A DNA stretch of 38,632 nucleotides from Prochlorococcus sp. AG-409-J16 (GTDB lineage Bacteria; Cyanobacteriota; Cyanobacteriia; PCC-6307; Cyanobiaceae), in contig QCKB01000011.1 in the NCBI GenBank assembly GCA_003215655.1, forward strand, positions 1 to 38,632, written 5' to 3'. Both the position numbers and the translations under genes were made by a program. Position 1 is the stretch's first letter. Each line of letters starts with the position of its first letter. Of this stretch, positions 7,460 to 15,093 are shown piece after piece. The notes below the pieces were generated by a model that made no database searches, was not told the origin of the DNA, and saw only the letters and a program-made list of their open reading frames with translations.

Positions 7460-7652
7460 CCTTTTTACCTTTACCAAATAAGGGGCCTGTAAACAAAAAA
7501 TAGCCAATAGCTACTAGAAACAAAACAAAGGCAATGAGGTTTGGGAGTATCCCTCCAATAATTTCAGCCTTAGCGAAATAAGTATTCGCTGCTTCGAGAC
7601 CTAGAACGCTCATAACGACAAATAATCGGGCGTAATTATCAGCAAAATTCAT
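7452..7652 (-). CDS. Micro-ORF, two-span membrane protein (cluster gene 3)
   Basis: This 66-residue protein starts at ATG 7652 (MNFADNYARLF); the TTG at 7658 is less likely. It has two hydrophobic segments (about 9-25 and 33-55) and a basic tail ending GKGKKDG. The ATG is coupled to the upstream stop by TAATG. A clearly related, disrupted copy exists at 18500-18722, also preceded by the end of the same upstream ORF. The pair is therefore an old conserved unit in this genome. Function unknown. Confidence 0.7.
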   Translation of the reverse strand: MNFADNYARLFVVMSVLGLEAANTYFAKAEIIGGILPNLIAFVLFLVAIGYFLFTGPLFGKGKKDG

Positions 7653-7759
7653 TACCAATCTGGGTAGATGAAATCATCACCTATTTGTTCCTCATAGAAG
7701 TCCCCTGCTGCGATGCCTCTTTGGTAAGCGTAGAGAAATGTAAGGAGTAATTGGCGCAT
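7652..7759 (-). CDS. Micro-ORF, small amphipathic protein (cluster gene 2)
   Basis: This 35-residue protein has a hydrophobic start (MRQLLLTFLYAYQ) and an acidic, aromatic end (DDFIYPDW). Both stop and start overlap the neighbours (TAATG). The DFIYPDW tail and its junction to the next ORF recur in decayed form at about 18506-18531, which supports it as a real gene. Confidence 0.6.
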   Translation of the reverse strand: MRQLLLTFLYAYQRGIAAGDFYEEQIGDDFIYPDW

Positions 7760-7932
7760 TAGTTTTCATCTTTCTTTCTAAACCCTTTCCACACCAGTGG
7801 ATTTTGACCTTTGGTCATCACAGTGATGGCACGGCCAAGAAACCAAGAACCCACGAGAAATCCAACAGCAGCAATCCCATAAAGAAGGTTTACTTGGCCA
7901 GTCGTCCCTAATAGATAAAAGGTGTTATGCAT
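7759..7932 (-). CDS. Micro-ORF, two-span membrane protein (cluster gene 1)
   Basis: This 57-residue protein starts at ATG 7932; the longer frame would need TTG 7950. It has a hydrophobic N-terminus, a main span (GIAAVGFLVGSWFLG) and a basic tail. The span and what follows resemble the protein at 17369-17548 (GVLVGSWLFGAA), so the two are probably paralogs. It is first in the leftward operon and couples to the next gene through TAATG. Confidence 0.65.
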   Translation of the reverse strand: MHNTFYLLGTTGQVNLLYGIAAVGFLVGSWFLGRAITVMTKGQNPLVWKGFRKKDEN

Positions 7933-7999
7933 CCCTCTATTAAAAGTCAAAACTACTCATAATCATGTCGTGACGTTTAGCAAACGCTAGAAAGGACAC
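7933..7999. promoter_or_regulatory. Divergent promoter region of the micro-ORF cluster
   Basis: Only 67 bp separate the leftward and rightward micro-ORF operons, so both promoters and any shared operator must lie here. A CATAAT hexamer and a 5-bp inverted repeat CGTTT-AGC-AAACG (7974-7986) are visible. The rightward gene has AAAGGA before its ATG. One regulator could control both arms. Confidence 0.5.
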
Positions 8000-8134
8000 A
8001 TGAACCACCTCATTGCTACCTACATCAATTTCATCCAGACCATTGGAGTCTTGGTGACCTTTGGTGTTGCTGCCTATGCGGTTAAACAGATGCTGTTTTC
8101 TGTAGAGAAGGTACAAATCAAAGTAGAAGACTGA
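8000..8134 (+). CDS. Micro-ORF, single-span membrane protein (rightward gene 1)
   Basis: This 44-residue protein has one span (about 5-27, TYINFIQTIGVLVTFG and on) and a mixed-charge tail. The ribosome-binding site AAAGGA is 5 bp from the ATG. It opens the rightward arm. No known family is recognised. An opposing 87-aa frame over the same DNA has biased composition and is dismissed. Confidence 0.65.
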   Translation: MNHLIATYINFIQTIGVLVTFGVAAYAVKQMLFSVEKVQIKVED

Positions 8135-8135
8135 A

Positions 8136-8306
8136 GTGGATGCTCTTGACCCACTAAGCCAGGTTGCTGGAGGTAATGCTTCTTCTCCGCTGCTTCTGAT
8201 CATGGGATGTATTGGAGCGTTTTTTGCTGGTGCTTTGATAACCTCGCTAATGAGAGGAAGGAAAGAGCAGGGTTGGTTTCAAGGGAAGGAGAAAGACGAT
8301 CAATGA
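8136..8306 (+). CDS. Micro-ORF, single-span membrane protein (rightward gene 2, GTG start)
   Basis: This 56-residue protein is read from GTG 8136, one base after the previous stop. It has a polar N-terminus, one span (about 18-38, LLLIMGCIGAFFAGALI) and a strongly charged tail (RGRKEQGWFQGKEKDDQ). Its TGA overlaps the next ATG (ATGA). Unknown function. Confidence 0.65.
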   Translation: MDALDPLSQVAGGNASSPLLLIMGCIGAFFAGALITSLMRGRKEQGWFQGKEKDDQ

Positions 8307-8434
8307 CTAATCGCGAACGGAAATTTTATGACGACTCGTATGAAGAGGTAGAAGAACGACTCAGGGAGCAAGATTCAGACGAAGAAGATCGTGCTTACTT
8401 CCCTGTTGAGGAGTCAAAACCTCCCCATTACTAA
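8303..8434 (+). CDS. Micro-ORF, highly acidic soluble protein (rightward gene 3)
   Basis: This 43-residue protein consists mostly of Asp, Glu, Arg and Tyr, with no membrane span, and probably forms one amphipathic helix. Start and upstream stop overlap in ATGA. Among mainly membrane products it could be a soluble partner or regulator; this is inference. Confidence 0.6.
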   Translation: MTNRERKFYDDSYEEVEERLREQDSDEEDRAYFPVEESKPPHY

Positions 8435-8447
8435 AAGGAGAGAAGAG

Positions 8448-8573
8448 ATGAAACCTCATGCTCTAATACTTGTTCTCGTCTTATTAATGACTTTGGGCGA
8501 ATAGCAACAACATTTGTGTGCAATAGGGGCACTATGGGCTTTGCCTTGGGTTCTTTCCGAAACGCAAAAGTAG
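8448..8573 (+). pseudogene. Micro-ORF interrupted by an in-frame TAG (rightward gene 4)
   Basis: An excellent ribosome-binding site (AAAGGAGAG) precedes ATG 8448. The frame codes a hydrophobic segment (MKPHALILVLVLLMTLGE), meets TAG at 8502-8504, and then stays open for 22 codons with a second membrane-like segment (AIGALWALPWVLSETQK) before TAG 8571. A single base change would restore a 41-residue two-span protein. It could be a recent nonsense mutation, a sequencing error, or a real 18-residue peptide. Confidence 0.5.
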
Positions 8574-8597
8574 AATAGAAATACGCTGCTAATACAA

Positions 8598-8735
8598 ATG
8601 GGATTTCCACACTGCCCGATTTGTATAGCTTTAACGTTTGTAGCCCTTTGCTTAGGAGCTTCTCGAAGTCTCTTGTTATTGTTTCTTTTTAGGGTGTTTT
8701 CAAAGAGAAGAAATACTTTTGTCTTTAATTTTTAG
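8598..8735 (+). CDS. Possible micro-ORF, hydrophobic protein (rightward gene 5)
   Basis: This 45-residue ORF has a CPIC motif near the N-terminus, one hydrophobic stretch (ALTFVALCLGASRSLLLLFLF) and a basic tail. It follows the micro-ORF cluster in the same direction by 24 bp. There is no clear ribosome-binding site, so support is weak. Confidence 0.35.
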   Translation: MGFPHCPICIALTFVALCLGASRSLLLLFLFRVFSKRRNTFVFNF

Positions 8736-8788
8736 CGTCCTAAACCCTGGTGACTTTCATTAGCCTTATTAAGGACTGAAGCCTTTTA

Positions 8789-8900
8789 CTTTGGGTGCAA
8801 TAAATTGCAGGTTAGAAGCCTGTCGGCCCGATTGACTTTTTGCGAATCTTATCTGACAAAGGCCAGCTCTAGGGGTAGAGAGATTATTGCAACCTGGCTT
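8789..8900 (+). repeat. Decayed attachment-site copy with its flanking block
   Basis: The 45 bases 8789-8833 align without gaps to the tRNA-Pro repeat with 36 matches by my count (TTTGGG, GCAGGTT, CCTGTCG and CCCGA are kept). The following ~65 bp also resemble the flank of copy 1 (GACTTTTTG..., CTCTAGGGG, ATTATTGCAA). It lies just beyond the micro-ORF cluster. It is probably the oldest junction of the series. Confidence 0.65.
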
Positions 8901-9052
8901 ATCTAATGCGATGTGCCGGTGATTCAGCTACATCCTTGTGGAATCTTGAAAATTGATTAACTGAGTTTGTTAGTGGAGGCTGAAGAGATTCCCTTTTTCA
9001 TAGAAATTCCAAGAGAGATATGTAATGCTTCTTCGAGTCGTAATTTCTTTTG

Positions 9053-9442
9053 ATGGCGAAATTTGATAGTTCAACTCCTTTCATCCTTATCGCTCGTATT
9101 AAAGTTAAGCCAGGAAAAGTTCAGGAATATTTAGAACTTGCTATTAAAACTGATGCAGCAGTAGAGGCATCTGAACCAGGGATGTTGCATCACACCTTTG
9201 ATCAAGACCCTGAGAATCCTCTCTGCTTTACATGGTCAGAGGTCTACAAAAATGATGATGCTTTTCTTGCACACTTAGCTAATCCACCAGTCGGAGATTA
9301 TTTGCAAGGTCATGCGCAGTTAGGAGATGAATTCGCTGTTGACGTTTATGGAACCGTTGGCGATAAATGCAAAGCTGCTATGGAGGCAACAGGCCTTCCA
9401 TTGAAAATTTTTGAGAGTAAGTGTGGATACAGCAGGGTATAA
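9053..9442 (+). CDS. Antibiotic-biosynthesis-monooxygenase (ABM) domain protein
   Basis: This 129-residue protein has a ferredoxin-like dimeric alpha/beta ABM fold. The domain opens with ILIARIKVKPGKVQEYLELA, continues with EPGMLHHTFDQDP and TWSEVYKNDDAFLAHLANPPVGDYL, and ends in a Cys/Gly-rich tail. Family members range from quinol monooxygenases to haem-binding or structural proteins, so the substrate is unknown. The ATG at 9053 follows a TTG at 9050; the ATG is preferred. It stands alone between the last attachment relic and a convergent DUF1499 gene. Confidence 0.7.
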   Translation: MAKFDSSTPFILIARIKVKPGKVQEYLELAIKTDAAVEASEPGMLHHTFDQDPENPLCFTWSEVYKNDDAFLAHLANPPVGDYLQGHAQLGDEFAVDVYGTVGDKCKAAMEATGLPLKIFESKCGYSRV

Positions 9443-9445
9443 GAA

Positions 9446-9778
9446 TTAAAGGGTCTTCGCTAATTGCTTTAATAAATGGTTAACTCTTCCACGATTAACC
9501 CCGAGATCACTTAAACCAATTCTGGAAGCTGATTTGATTTGAATAATTCTTTTATTGAGTATAAATATCTCAAGCTCATCTGGAAATCTAAAGATTAAAC
9601 TCCGGCAAACACCTTTCCAATAATTATTGCTTTCTTCTAAAATTATTGTTCTAGGAATGTTTCCCGCAATATTTTTTAGTTGATTAAAGGCCTTTTCCGC
9701 ATCTTTAAATTCTTTTTCAATGAAAACGCAATTCAAAGGGCTAATGCAAGCAGTTAGAGCAGATCGAGGAGACGCCAT
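9446..9778 (-). CDS. DUF1499 family protein
   Basis: This 110-residue protein ends in the DUF1499 signature IKSASRIGLSDLGVNRGRV, with the earlier segment ISPLNCVF where the family has its conserved Pro-Asn-Cys. The central SLIFRFPDELEIFI strands fit as well. Members are widespread in cyanobacteria and proteobacteria with unknown biochemical role. It is convergent with the ABM gene, with a 3-bp gap. Confidence 0.7.
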   Translation of the reverse strand: MASPRSALTACISPLNCVFIEKEFKDAEKAFNQLKNIAGNIPRTIILEESNNYWKGVCRSLIFRFPDELEIFILNKRIIQIKSASRIGLSDLGVNRGRVNHLLKQLAKTL

Positions 9779-9859
9779 ATTAAAGGAATGAAATTAGTAA
9801 GCCAAAAAAGGTTTTAAGAAGCTTGATTTAGAATCTCTGGAGTTCAAAGGGACATAAAT

Positions 9860-10064
9860 TCTGCCCCTTTGTATTTGAATGGTTCTTTCCGCTGTAGATA
9901 TTGGCACAAATATGAACAGCCTCTTCATTAGTGAGAAGTGATGTTGTTTACAAATCTAGGAATTTTGCCCATTCAGCAGTATGTTGATACACAGGTTTTG
10001 GATCAGCACTTTCAATAACAATCCAACCTTCTAAGGATCCTGTTGCATGATAAGGGGAAATGAA
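9860..10064 (-). pseudogene. Remnant of a DUF3303-family gene
   Basis: Read leftward, a frame without a start codes FISPYHATGSLEGWIVIESA then PKPVYQHTAEWAKFLDL, TAA, then TTSLLTNEEAV. This matches the second half of DUF3303 proteins (glycine-rich W-I-V-I-E strand, H-x-x-E-W helix, then a T-P-x-L-x-x-E-E-A end). An upstream TAA (10065-10067), the internal TAA and the lack of a start show that it is broken. The rest of 9779-10311 holds nothing else I can support. Confidence 0.55.
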
Positions 10065-10311
10065 TTAACTCACGGATAAGGTGCACTAGTCGTTAAAACC
10101 TGTATGCATTTTTCTGGTACCAACCAGGTGTAATCTTCCAGTGCTGAACATAGAGCATGAGATTTTGTGAGAATCGCTCGTATACAACAGACTAGGACTG
10201 GTTTGTTTTCAAATATCTAGTTTTTAAAGTTTTTCTTAGCTTAAGAGTGCAGATGATTCTGAATAATAGAAATAATGTTTTCCTTTTCTATTTGGGACTT
10301 AAGTTAAGAAA

Positions 10312-10563
10312 TTACCTATTTAAAGTTCTTTTGGCACATTGACTAACTGAAGTCTTATCGTTTTTCTCTTCATCAAGAATCGCAGTTAATGCACAGTCAC
10401 AAAAGCCTTCTATAAAAGCTTCTTGAACTCCTACTAGGACAGGGTTTGCTTTAGCAGAAAGCACACATTCACTAAATTGATCCTGTGGATAGGCTATGGC
10501 TTTTGGTAAAGGGACTGAAAAAAACATCAAGGCAGTAATAGTAACAATAATCAAACGGCTCAT
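10312..10563 (-). CDS. Small secreted Cys-containing protein
   Basis: With start ATG 10563 the protein (83 aa) begins with a textbook signal peptide (MSRLIIVTITALMFF, then an AIA cleavage site). The mature part holds four Cys, two as CDC, in PQDQFSECVLSAKAN...GFCDCALTAIL. Longer starts at 10641, 10602 and 10587 are possible; the one at 10641 directly abuts the stop of the upstream glycosyltransferase. Unknown family. Its place at the end of the glycan operon suggests a periplasmic or envelope role. Confidence 0.55.
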   Translation of the reverse strand: MSRLIIVTITALMFFSVPLPKAIAYPQDQFSECVLSAKANPVLVGVQEAFIEGFCDCALTAILDEEKNDKTSVSQCAKRTLNR

Positions 10564-10641
10564 AAACATTGCAAGTCGACTGTGCATTCCTTGGTAATCC
10601 ATAGACAAAATCAGTCTATAGTTCTTTCTTGGAATTATCAT

Positions 10642-11973
10642 TTAGAAAACATATGTCTCTTTTACTATTTGTTCTTTTTGTATTTCTAGTATTTGCTCAG
10701 GCAATAAATAATCATCATTGGCTTGAGTCTTTAGTTTAACGAGATCTGAGCTACTAACTTTACGATAATACGAAGTTTCATCTTTTCTTGCATAATCAGA
10801 TTGATTTATATAATGTATATATCCTATTGTTTTTATAGGAAATGTATAGTTATCAGTTTTATTTGGGCTACTAAGCTGAAAATTCTGAATTCCCATTGAA
10901 TTATATAGACCAAATGTTGGAGGTAAGTGAGGGCAAGGAGTAAAGATTGGATTGACTAGAGATGGGTTTAAAATTATTAGCTTAGTGTTTCTATGCTGGG
11001 CAATAGGTATACGTGAAAAAAGTGAACTGCAATCTAATGGGTTTTGATTCTGAGCGTCCAAATTTTTATTAAGTAATGCAGGAATTTCCCTTATCCTTAA
11101 ATAGTATGGGAGATTAGGATCGAAATCATTATTTCTTTCTTTCATAAGCTTAATTAGATATTCATTATAATTCGAACCGTTACTACATCCTGGAAAGATA
11201 CTGAACTCATCAAGATCAGCATTAAGGTGCATATTTGATCTTGAATAAGAAGCAATGACTTTTGCTAGATTTACAAGTATAGGGCTTAATACATAAAAGA
11301 AATCAATGCCTTGCCTCCCTGATCCTTCTATATATGAATCGTCCTTGGCTGGGGTATTCCTATGTACATAGTTACAATCAGACTCTATGATTAGTAGTTT
11401 TATATTGACTTGATTAGCCAATGAAATCAATTTATCTATTTCTTTTTTATTAGGTATTCCCATGATGCTTAAATCTAAGAATATAATGAATAAATTAATC
11501 CCTATTTTTGAGTAGTATTTGATATATCTACTAGCGTATGTATAATCATTTGAGCATAGAGTTGATATACTATTTATACCTGATGAGTATCTTTCTTTGT
11601 ATTCATGTATATCCGAGATGAATTCAGTAAGATCTAATATTTTTAATATATATTTTCTGGATTCTCCAAGAGAAAGCTCTAATGTATCAAGCTTGACGTT
11701 TGATAAATTATTTGGGATTGAGACTTTAATCGATATATATTGAGCCGACATCCATACAGTAAATGAGATTGATTCATTGTTCAGATTGATTTTATCTGTC
11801 GAACATGTCCTATTTGCATCTTCTGCTAAACGTGCTTTAACTGATATATCTCTCTTGTTAATATCATCTCTTATTAGATTAGAAGCAGTAAATATTTCAA
11901 GCTTATCTCCGATCCTTATGCAGCAGTTGTATGTTGAATGCAAACCATAACTAACCTCTAATTTTCTTCTCAT
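10642..11973 (-). CDS. Glycosyltransferase, family 92/DUF23-like
   Basis: This 443-residue protein has a GT-A-type catalytic core in its middle. YASRYIKYYSKIGINLFIIF corresponds to the start of GT92/DUF23 domains. The metal-binding DxD element is in HLNADLDEFSIFP, and a later GYIHYINQS segment resembles the family C-terminus. It probably adds a sugar to a surface polysaccharide or exported glycan. Unusually AT-rich codon use (ATA, AAT, TTA) matches its three operon partners and differs from genes such as GAPDH, suggesting acquisition. Acceptor and donor are unknown. Confidence 0.65.
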   Translation of the reverse strand: MRRKLEVSYGLHSTYNCCIRIGDKLEIFTASNLIRDDINKRDISVKARLAEDANRTCSTDKINLNNESISFTVWMSAQYISIKVSIPNNLSNVKLDTLELSLGESRKYILKILDLTEFISDIHEYKERYSSGINSISTLCSNDYTYASRYIKYYSKIGINLFIIFLDLSIMGIPNKKEIDKLISLANQVNIKLLIIESDCNYVHRNTPAKDDSYIEGSGRQGIDFFYVLSPILVNLAKVIASYSRSNMHLNADLDEFSIFPGCSNGSNYNEYLIKLMKERNNDFDPNLPYYLRIREIPALLNKNLDAQNQNPLDCSSLFSRIPIAQHRNTKLIILNPSLVNPIFTPCPHLPPTFGLYNSMGIQNFQLSSPNKTDNYTFPIKTIGYIHYINQSDYARKDETSYYRKVSSSDLVKLKTQANDDYLLPEQILEIQKEQIVKETYVF

Positions 11974-12046
11974 GAATTTATAGGATCTTTTAATTGCATT
12001 ATAAATCTAGGATTAAGCCAAAGTCAATTAATCATTAGGTTGCTCA

Positions 12047-12925
12047 TTATACAATGAGATCTAATTCATTGTAGATATAGTTGAATTTTCTTGAAAGCTG
12101 CTTCACTTCCTTGGATGACAATGTTTCTTTTAACAGTTTCTTTAAGTTGTGATCATTAACTCTAGAACCAATTTTAGGATTAAATCCCTTTGAGTATTGC
12201 TTGAATCGGTGAAGGTCTAAATTGATATGCTGGAATAAAGAGCTGTCTTTTCTATCTATACCTTCTTTTAATAACTTCGTGACTTGGGCATTTGTAACTT
12301 GCTCTACATACCAGCTATTGAATGATAAAAGTCTTTCTTTGAATTCTTTATTTGAGATTTCGTTTCTTGTTTTGTATGGAATATTCTCTGGATTGAAATC
12401 CTCATATCTTAATAGCATATGATTTTCTTGTGGTTTTGATGTCGCTGATATTAAGGCCTTATTTGAGTCTATCCATCTTTGAGTAGAGACTTCTAATGCT
12501 TCCTTCACGTTATACTCCCTGTAACTTATGAAAGGATTAGCCAGTCGCTTTGTTAAATTATATATTACATCTAATGGATTCCTTGTTACGAATATCCAAT
12601 AAGAATCTGGAAAGATATTTTTAATATACTCTACGGAAAATATATTTACAGGTGTATGGTCTATGACTGGAATAGTATTAGTAAAGTTCGGAGGATTAAA
12701 CTTTCTTCTGATTGCATTTGTTTTATCATGATAATTATCAAGATTATCTTTCTCCTCTTCTTGATTGTCAGTTCTCCAGGCAAAGTAAAGCCGATGATCT
12801 TCAACTGGCAGCATTAGGGATAGCCACCTATAGGCCAATTCAAATGATATTGCTGTTGTTCCAGATCCTCCACATCCACAAACGAAAATTCTATCTGATT
12901 TTGGAATATAATTAAAGGTATGCAT
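12047..12925 (-). CDS. Sulfotransferase (PAPS-dependent)
   Basis: This 292-residue protein has the 5'-phosphosulfate loop FVCGCGGSGTTAIS near residue 14 and the 3'-phosphate-binding strand WIFVTRNPLDVIYNL near residue 110, the two hallmarks of PAPS sulfotransferases. A RYEDF element near residue 172 also fits. It would transfer sulfate from PAPS to an acceptor, most likely a glycan made by the flanking glycosyltransferases. Spacing to its neighbours is 34 and 73 bp on the same strand. Acceptor unknown. Confidence 0.8.
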   Translation of the reverse strand: MHTFNYIPKSDRIFVCGCGGSGTTAISFELAYRWLSLMLPVEDHRLYFAWRTDNQEEEKDNLDNYHDKTNAIRRKFNPPNFTNTIPVIDHTPVNIFSVEYIKNIFPDSYWIFVTRNPLDVIYNLTKRLANPFISYREYNVKEALEVSTQRWIDSNKALISATSKPQENHMLLRYEDFNPENIPYKTRNEISNKEFKERLLSFNSWYVEQVTNAQVTKLLKEGIDRKDSSLFQHINLDLHRFKQYSKGFNPKIGSRVNDHNLKKLLKETLSSKEVKQLSRKFNYIYNELDLIV

Positions 12926-12959
12926 TTTTGATTTACATAATAGGTTCGAATTATTTACT

Positions 12960-14048
12960 TTATAACCATCTGGATAGGTGGATTGGTAATTGATCTATCA
13001 GTTTTGAATCAGATATTAATGAAAAATTCGAATTACTTTCTGCTTTAAATAATTCGTACATATGACGAACTACATGAACGCAATCAACTGGGTACTTCCC
13101 AATAGCAACTTCAGCTGCTAGCACAATTCCATCCACTCCATGTGAATACAGATTAAAAAGGTCTGATATCTCTGCTTTTGAAGGTAAGGCTTCTTCAAGC
13201 ATTGAATCAAGCACATTAGTAGCGACATAGCAAGGTACTTGGTATTCCTTGCATTTGGACAAAATAGAACTTGTAGCTAAAGGTATTCTTGAAATAGAGA
13301 TTTCCCTGGAGAGATCTCCTCTGTCAATAAGAATTCCGTTCGCTTTTCTTAATATAGATTCTAGATTAACAATGCCTTGCTTTGATTCAATTTTAGCAAC
13401 GATTCTAGGAATTTTATTAGAATTTTTATTTTTTTCTATTAAACCCTTTACTAGGTCAAGATCTGTCTCTTTATTTGTGAATGAAACAAATATCGTGTCT
13501 ATTTCATTGACATACTTGGAAATCGAATATATATCGAAATCTGTAAGTGGCTTTAGATTTAAGGATCTTCCAATTACATCTACAGCTTTGTTTGGCTTTA
13601 CATTACCTTTGTTTATGGTTACAGCATTTATGTGACCATCTTTATAGTTAATGGATTCAATCTCTATTACAAGGCCTCCTGAATCTATTCTTAGCAGATC
13701 GCCATTTTTAGCTTGATCGAATATTTCTGAATGATTTAAAACAAAATCTGCATTAGGTATCGTTGATGAGTCTTTTCCTACTATTAAGATTTTTTCACCT
13801 TCTTCATATTGCTCTTTTCTAGGCTTGCCATGGATTCTAATCTGAGCTCCTTGCGTATCAATTGAAGGTTTTATTCCAATTCCTTTAAAGAGATCTATAT
13901 ATTTTTTTAGTAATTCTGAATTCGAATGTGATAAATTGATCCTAAAACAACTAGCGCCAGCATGCTTAAGTTCAGAGATTATTTTTTGATCAAAGGAAGA
14001 TGGTCCAATGGTTGTTATGATTTCATTTTGGCGTAATATATTGCTCAT
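12960..14048 (-). CDS. Pyruvate-kinase-like protein lacking the C-terminal domain
   Basis: This 362-residue protein covers the pyruvate kinase A/B barrel. Visible residues are TTIGPSS, FRINLSHS (Arg36, Asn38, Ser40), IDTQGAQIR (Asp64), a B-domain around 75-160, AKIES (Lys219, Glu221), RGDLS (Asp245), ATNVLDSM (Thr277) and DGIVLAAEVAIGKYPV. The substrate and metal positions are therefore kept. The allosteric C-terminal domain of ordinary enzymes (total about 470-590 aa) is missing, and the usual RGDLG is RGDLS. Its place between a sulfotransferase and a GT61 enzyme suggests a specialised role, perhaps a PEP or pyruvate step in glycan synthesis. That is inference; it could also be inactive in glycolysis. 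Confidence 0.8.
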   Translation of the reverse strand: MSNILRQNEIITTIGPSSFDQKIISELKHAGASCFRINLSHSNSELLKKYIDLFKGIGIKPSIDTQGAQIRIHGKPRKEQYEEGEKILIVGKDSSTIPNADFVLNHSEIFDQAKNGDLLRIDSGGLVIEIESINYKDGHINAVTINKGNVKPNKAVDVIGRSLNLKPLTDFDIYSISKYVNEIDTIFVSFTNKETDLDLVKGLIEKNKNSNKIPRIVAKIESKQGIVNLESILRKANGILIDRGDLSREISISRIPLATSSILSKCKEYQVPCYVATNVLDSMLEEALPSKAEISDLFNLYSHGVDGIVLAAEVAIGKYPVDCVHVVRHMYELFKAESNSNFSLISDSKLIDQLPIHLSRWL

Positions 14049-14094
14049 TTTAAATTTTCACACACATTAGATGCTAGTAATTATAACCTTACTT

Positions 14095-15093
14095 TCATTG
14101 GCTAAACAAAGCAGTCTTAAGGACTTCATCATAACATAGAGGAAGTACATTAGTACCTGAATTATTCGCCTTTTGTTTAACTTGGCTTTCTTCTGATTTG
14201 CTCAAGTAGCCCTTTAAGTAGACTTTTTTGTAATTGGAGACTACTAATCTTGCCAATTTCTCGTATACATTTGGGAACCCATCCTCATGTCCTACTTCTA
14301 TTAAAGTCGAGTTTTCATCCATGTAGATGATATTAGCTAATGCGGCACCATGTAAAGCTACCGCAACCCTAGCATTTGCAAAATATTTTATTTGGTCTAT
14401 TACTGTCAAATCTTCCATATAGATAATTGTATATCCATTTTTTTGAAGATCATTATGTAGTTCTTCTTGAGGAAATATCTTACGCAGTTCTGAATTATTA
14501 TTACTTGTACGCCTTTCTATAAATATTTTACTTGGAAGGCTTATGTCCTTTTCAAGTAATGATTTATCTATATATTCTCTTATGCTAAGTATTCCATTGT
14601 TGTGGTCAAATGAAAGGTCATTTTTATAGTGAACTGCTGGTAATATACAATCCTTAATAGAAAGAGGTACATTCCTAAGAGGATAGATGCGTTCTTTTAT
14701 ATTAAATATATTGAAATATTGGTAGGCATAATTTGGTAGGTCGTTAATTATTGAAGAATTATAATTCAAGCCATATTTTTTTGATATGCGCAGCATTGCA
14801 AGCATGTCAGGCAATGTATAAGCAAGAAAGTGATAGTAATTGGCACCGTGAAAATCTATTGATATTAATCCCTTATCAACTGTTATTCCATACAATTTTA
14901 TTCTCTTTAGAGCCTCTTTTCTAATATATTCAATATTCCTTCTATCCTTTTCATAGTTGATCATATGTTCTCTTTCGTAATCTAATTCTATATAGTTCCA
15001 TATGCAATAACCAATTTTACTTAGTATAGGTATTACTCCATTTAGTCTTTTGAAAGACCTTTTATAACCATTCAGTTCTTCGTAATACATCAT
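14095..15093 (-). CDS. Glycosyltransferase family 61 (DUF563)
   Basis: This 332-residue protein carries GT61 features: IDFHGANYYHFLAYTLPDML near residue 80, the donor-side element KIFIERR, and the signature block DQIKYFANARVAVALHGAAL followed by NIIYMDENSTLIEV. The HGAAL box is the best marker of the family. It is first in the leftward operon, so its 370-bp upstream region should contain the operon promoter. It probably builds the same surface glycan as the downstream GT92-like enzyme. Confidence 0.8.
   Translation of the reverse strand: MMYYEELNGYKRSFKRLNGVIPILSKIGYCIWNYIELDYEREHMINYEKDRRNIEYIRKEALKRIKLYGITVDKGLISIDFHGANYYHFLAYTLPDMLAMLRISKKYGLNYNSSIINDLPNYAYQYFNIFNIKERIYPLRNVPLSIKDCILPAVHYKNDLSFDHNNGILSIREYIDKSLLEKDISLPSKIFIERRTSNNNSELRKIFPQEELHNDLQKNGYTIIYMEDLTVIDQIKYFANARVAVALHGAALANIIYMDENSTLIEVGHEDGFPNVYEKLARLVVSNYKKVYLKGYLSKSEESQVKQKANNSGTNVLPLCYDEVLKTALFSQ

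Noticed and set aside
7940-8203. 87-aa leftward ORF opposite the first rightward micro-ORFs
   Set aside because: It covers the divergent promoter and two better-supported rightward genes, and its composition is not protein-like.
14137-14160. LexA-like match AGTACATTAGTACC
   Set aside because: It fits RGTACNNNDGTWCB but lies deep inside the GT61 coding sequence, far from any start, so it is probably chance.
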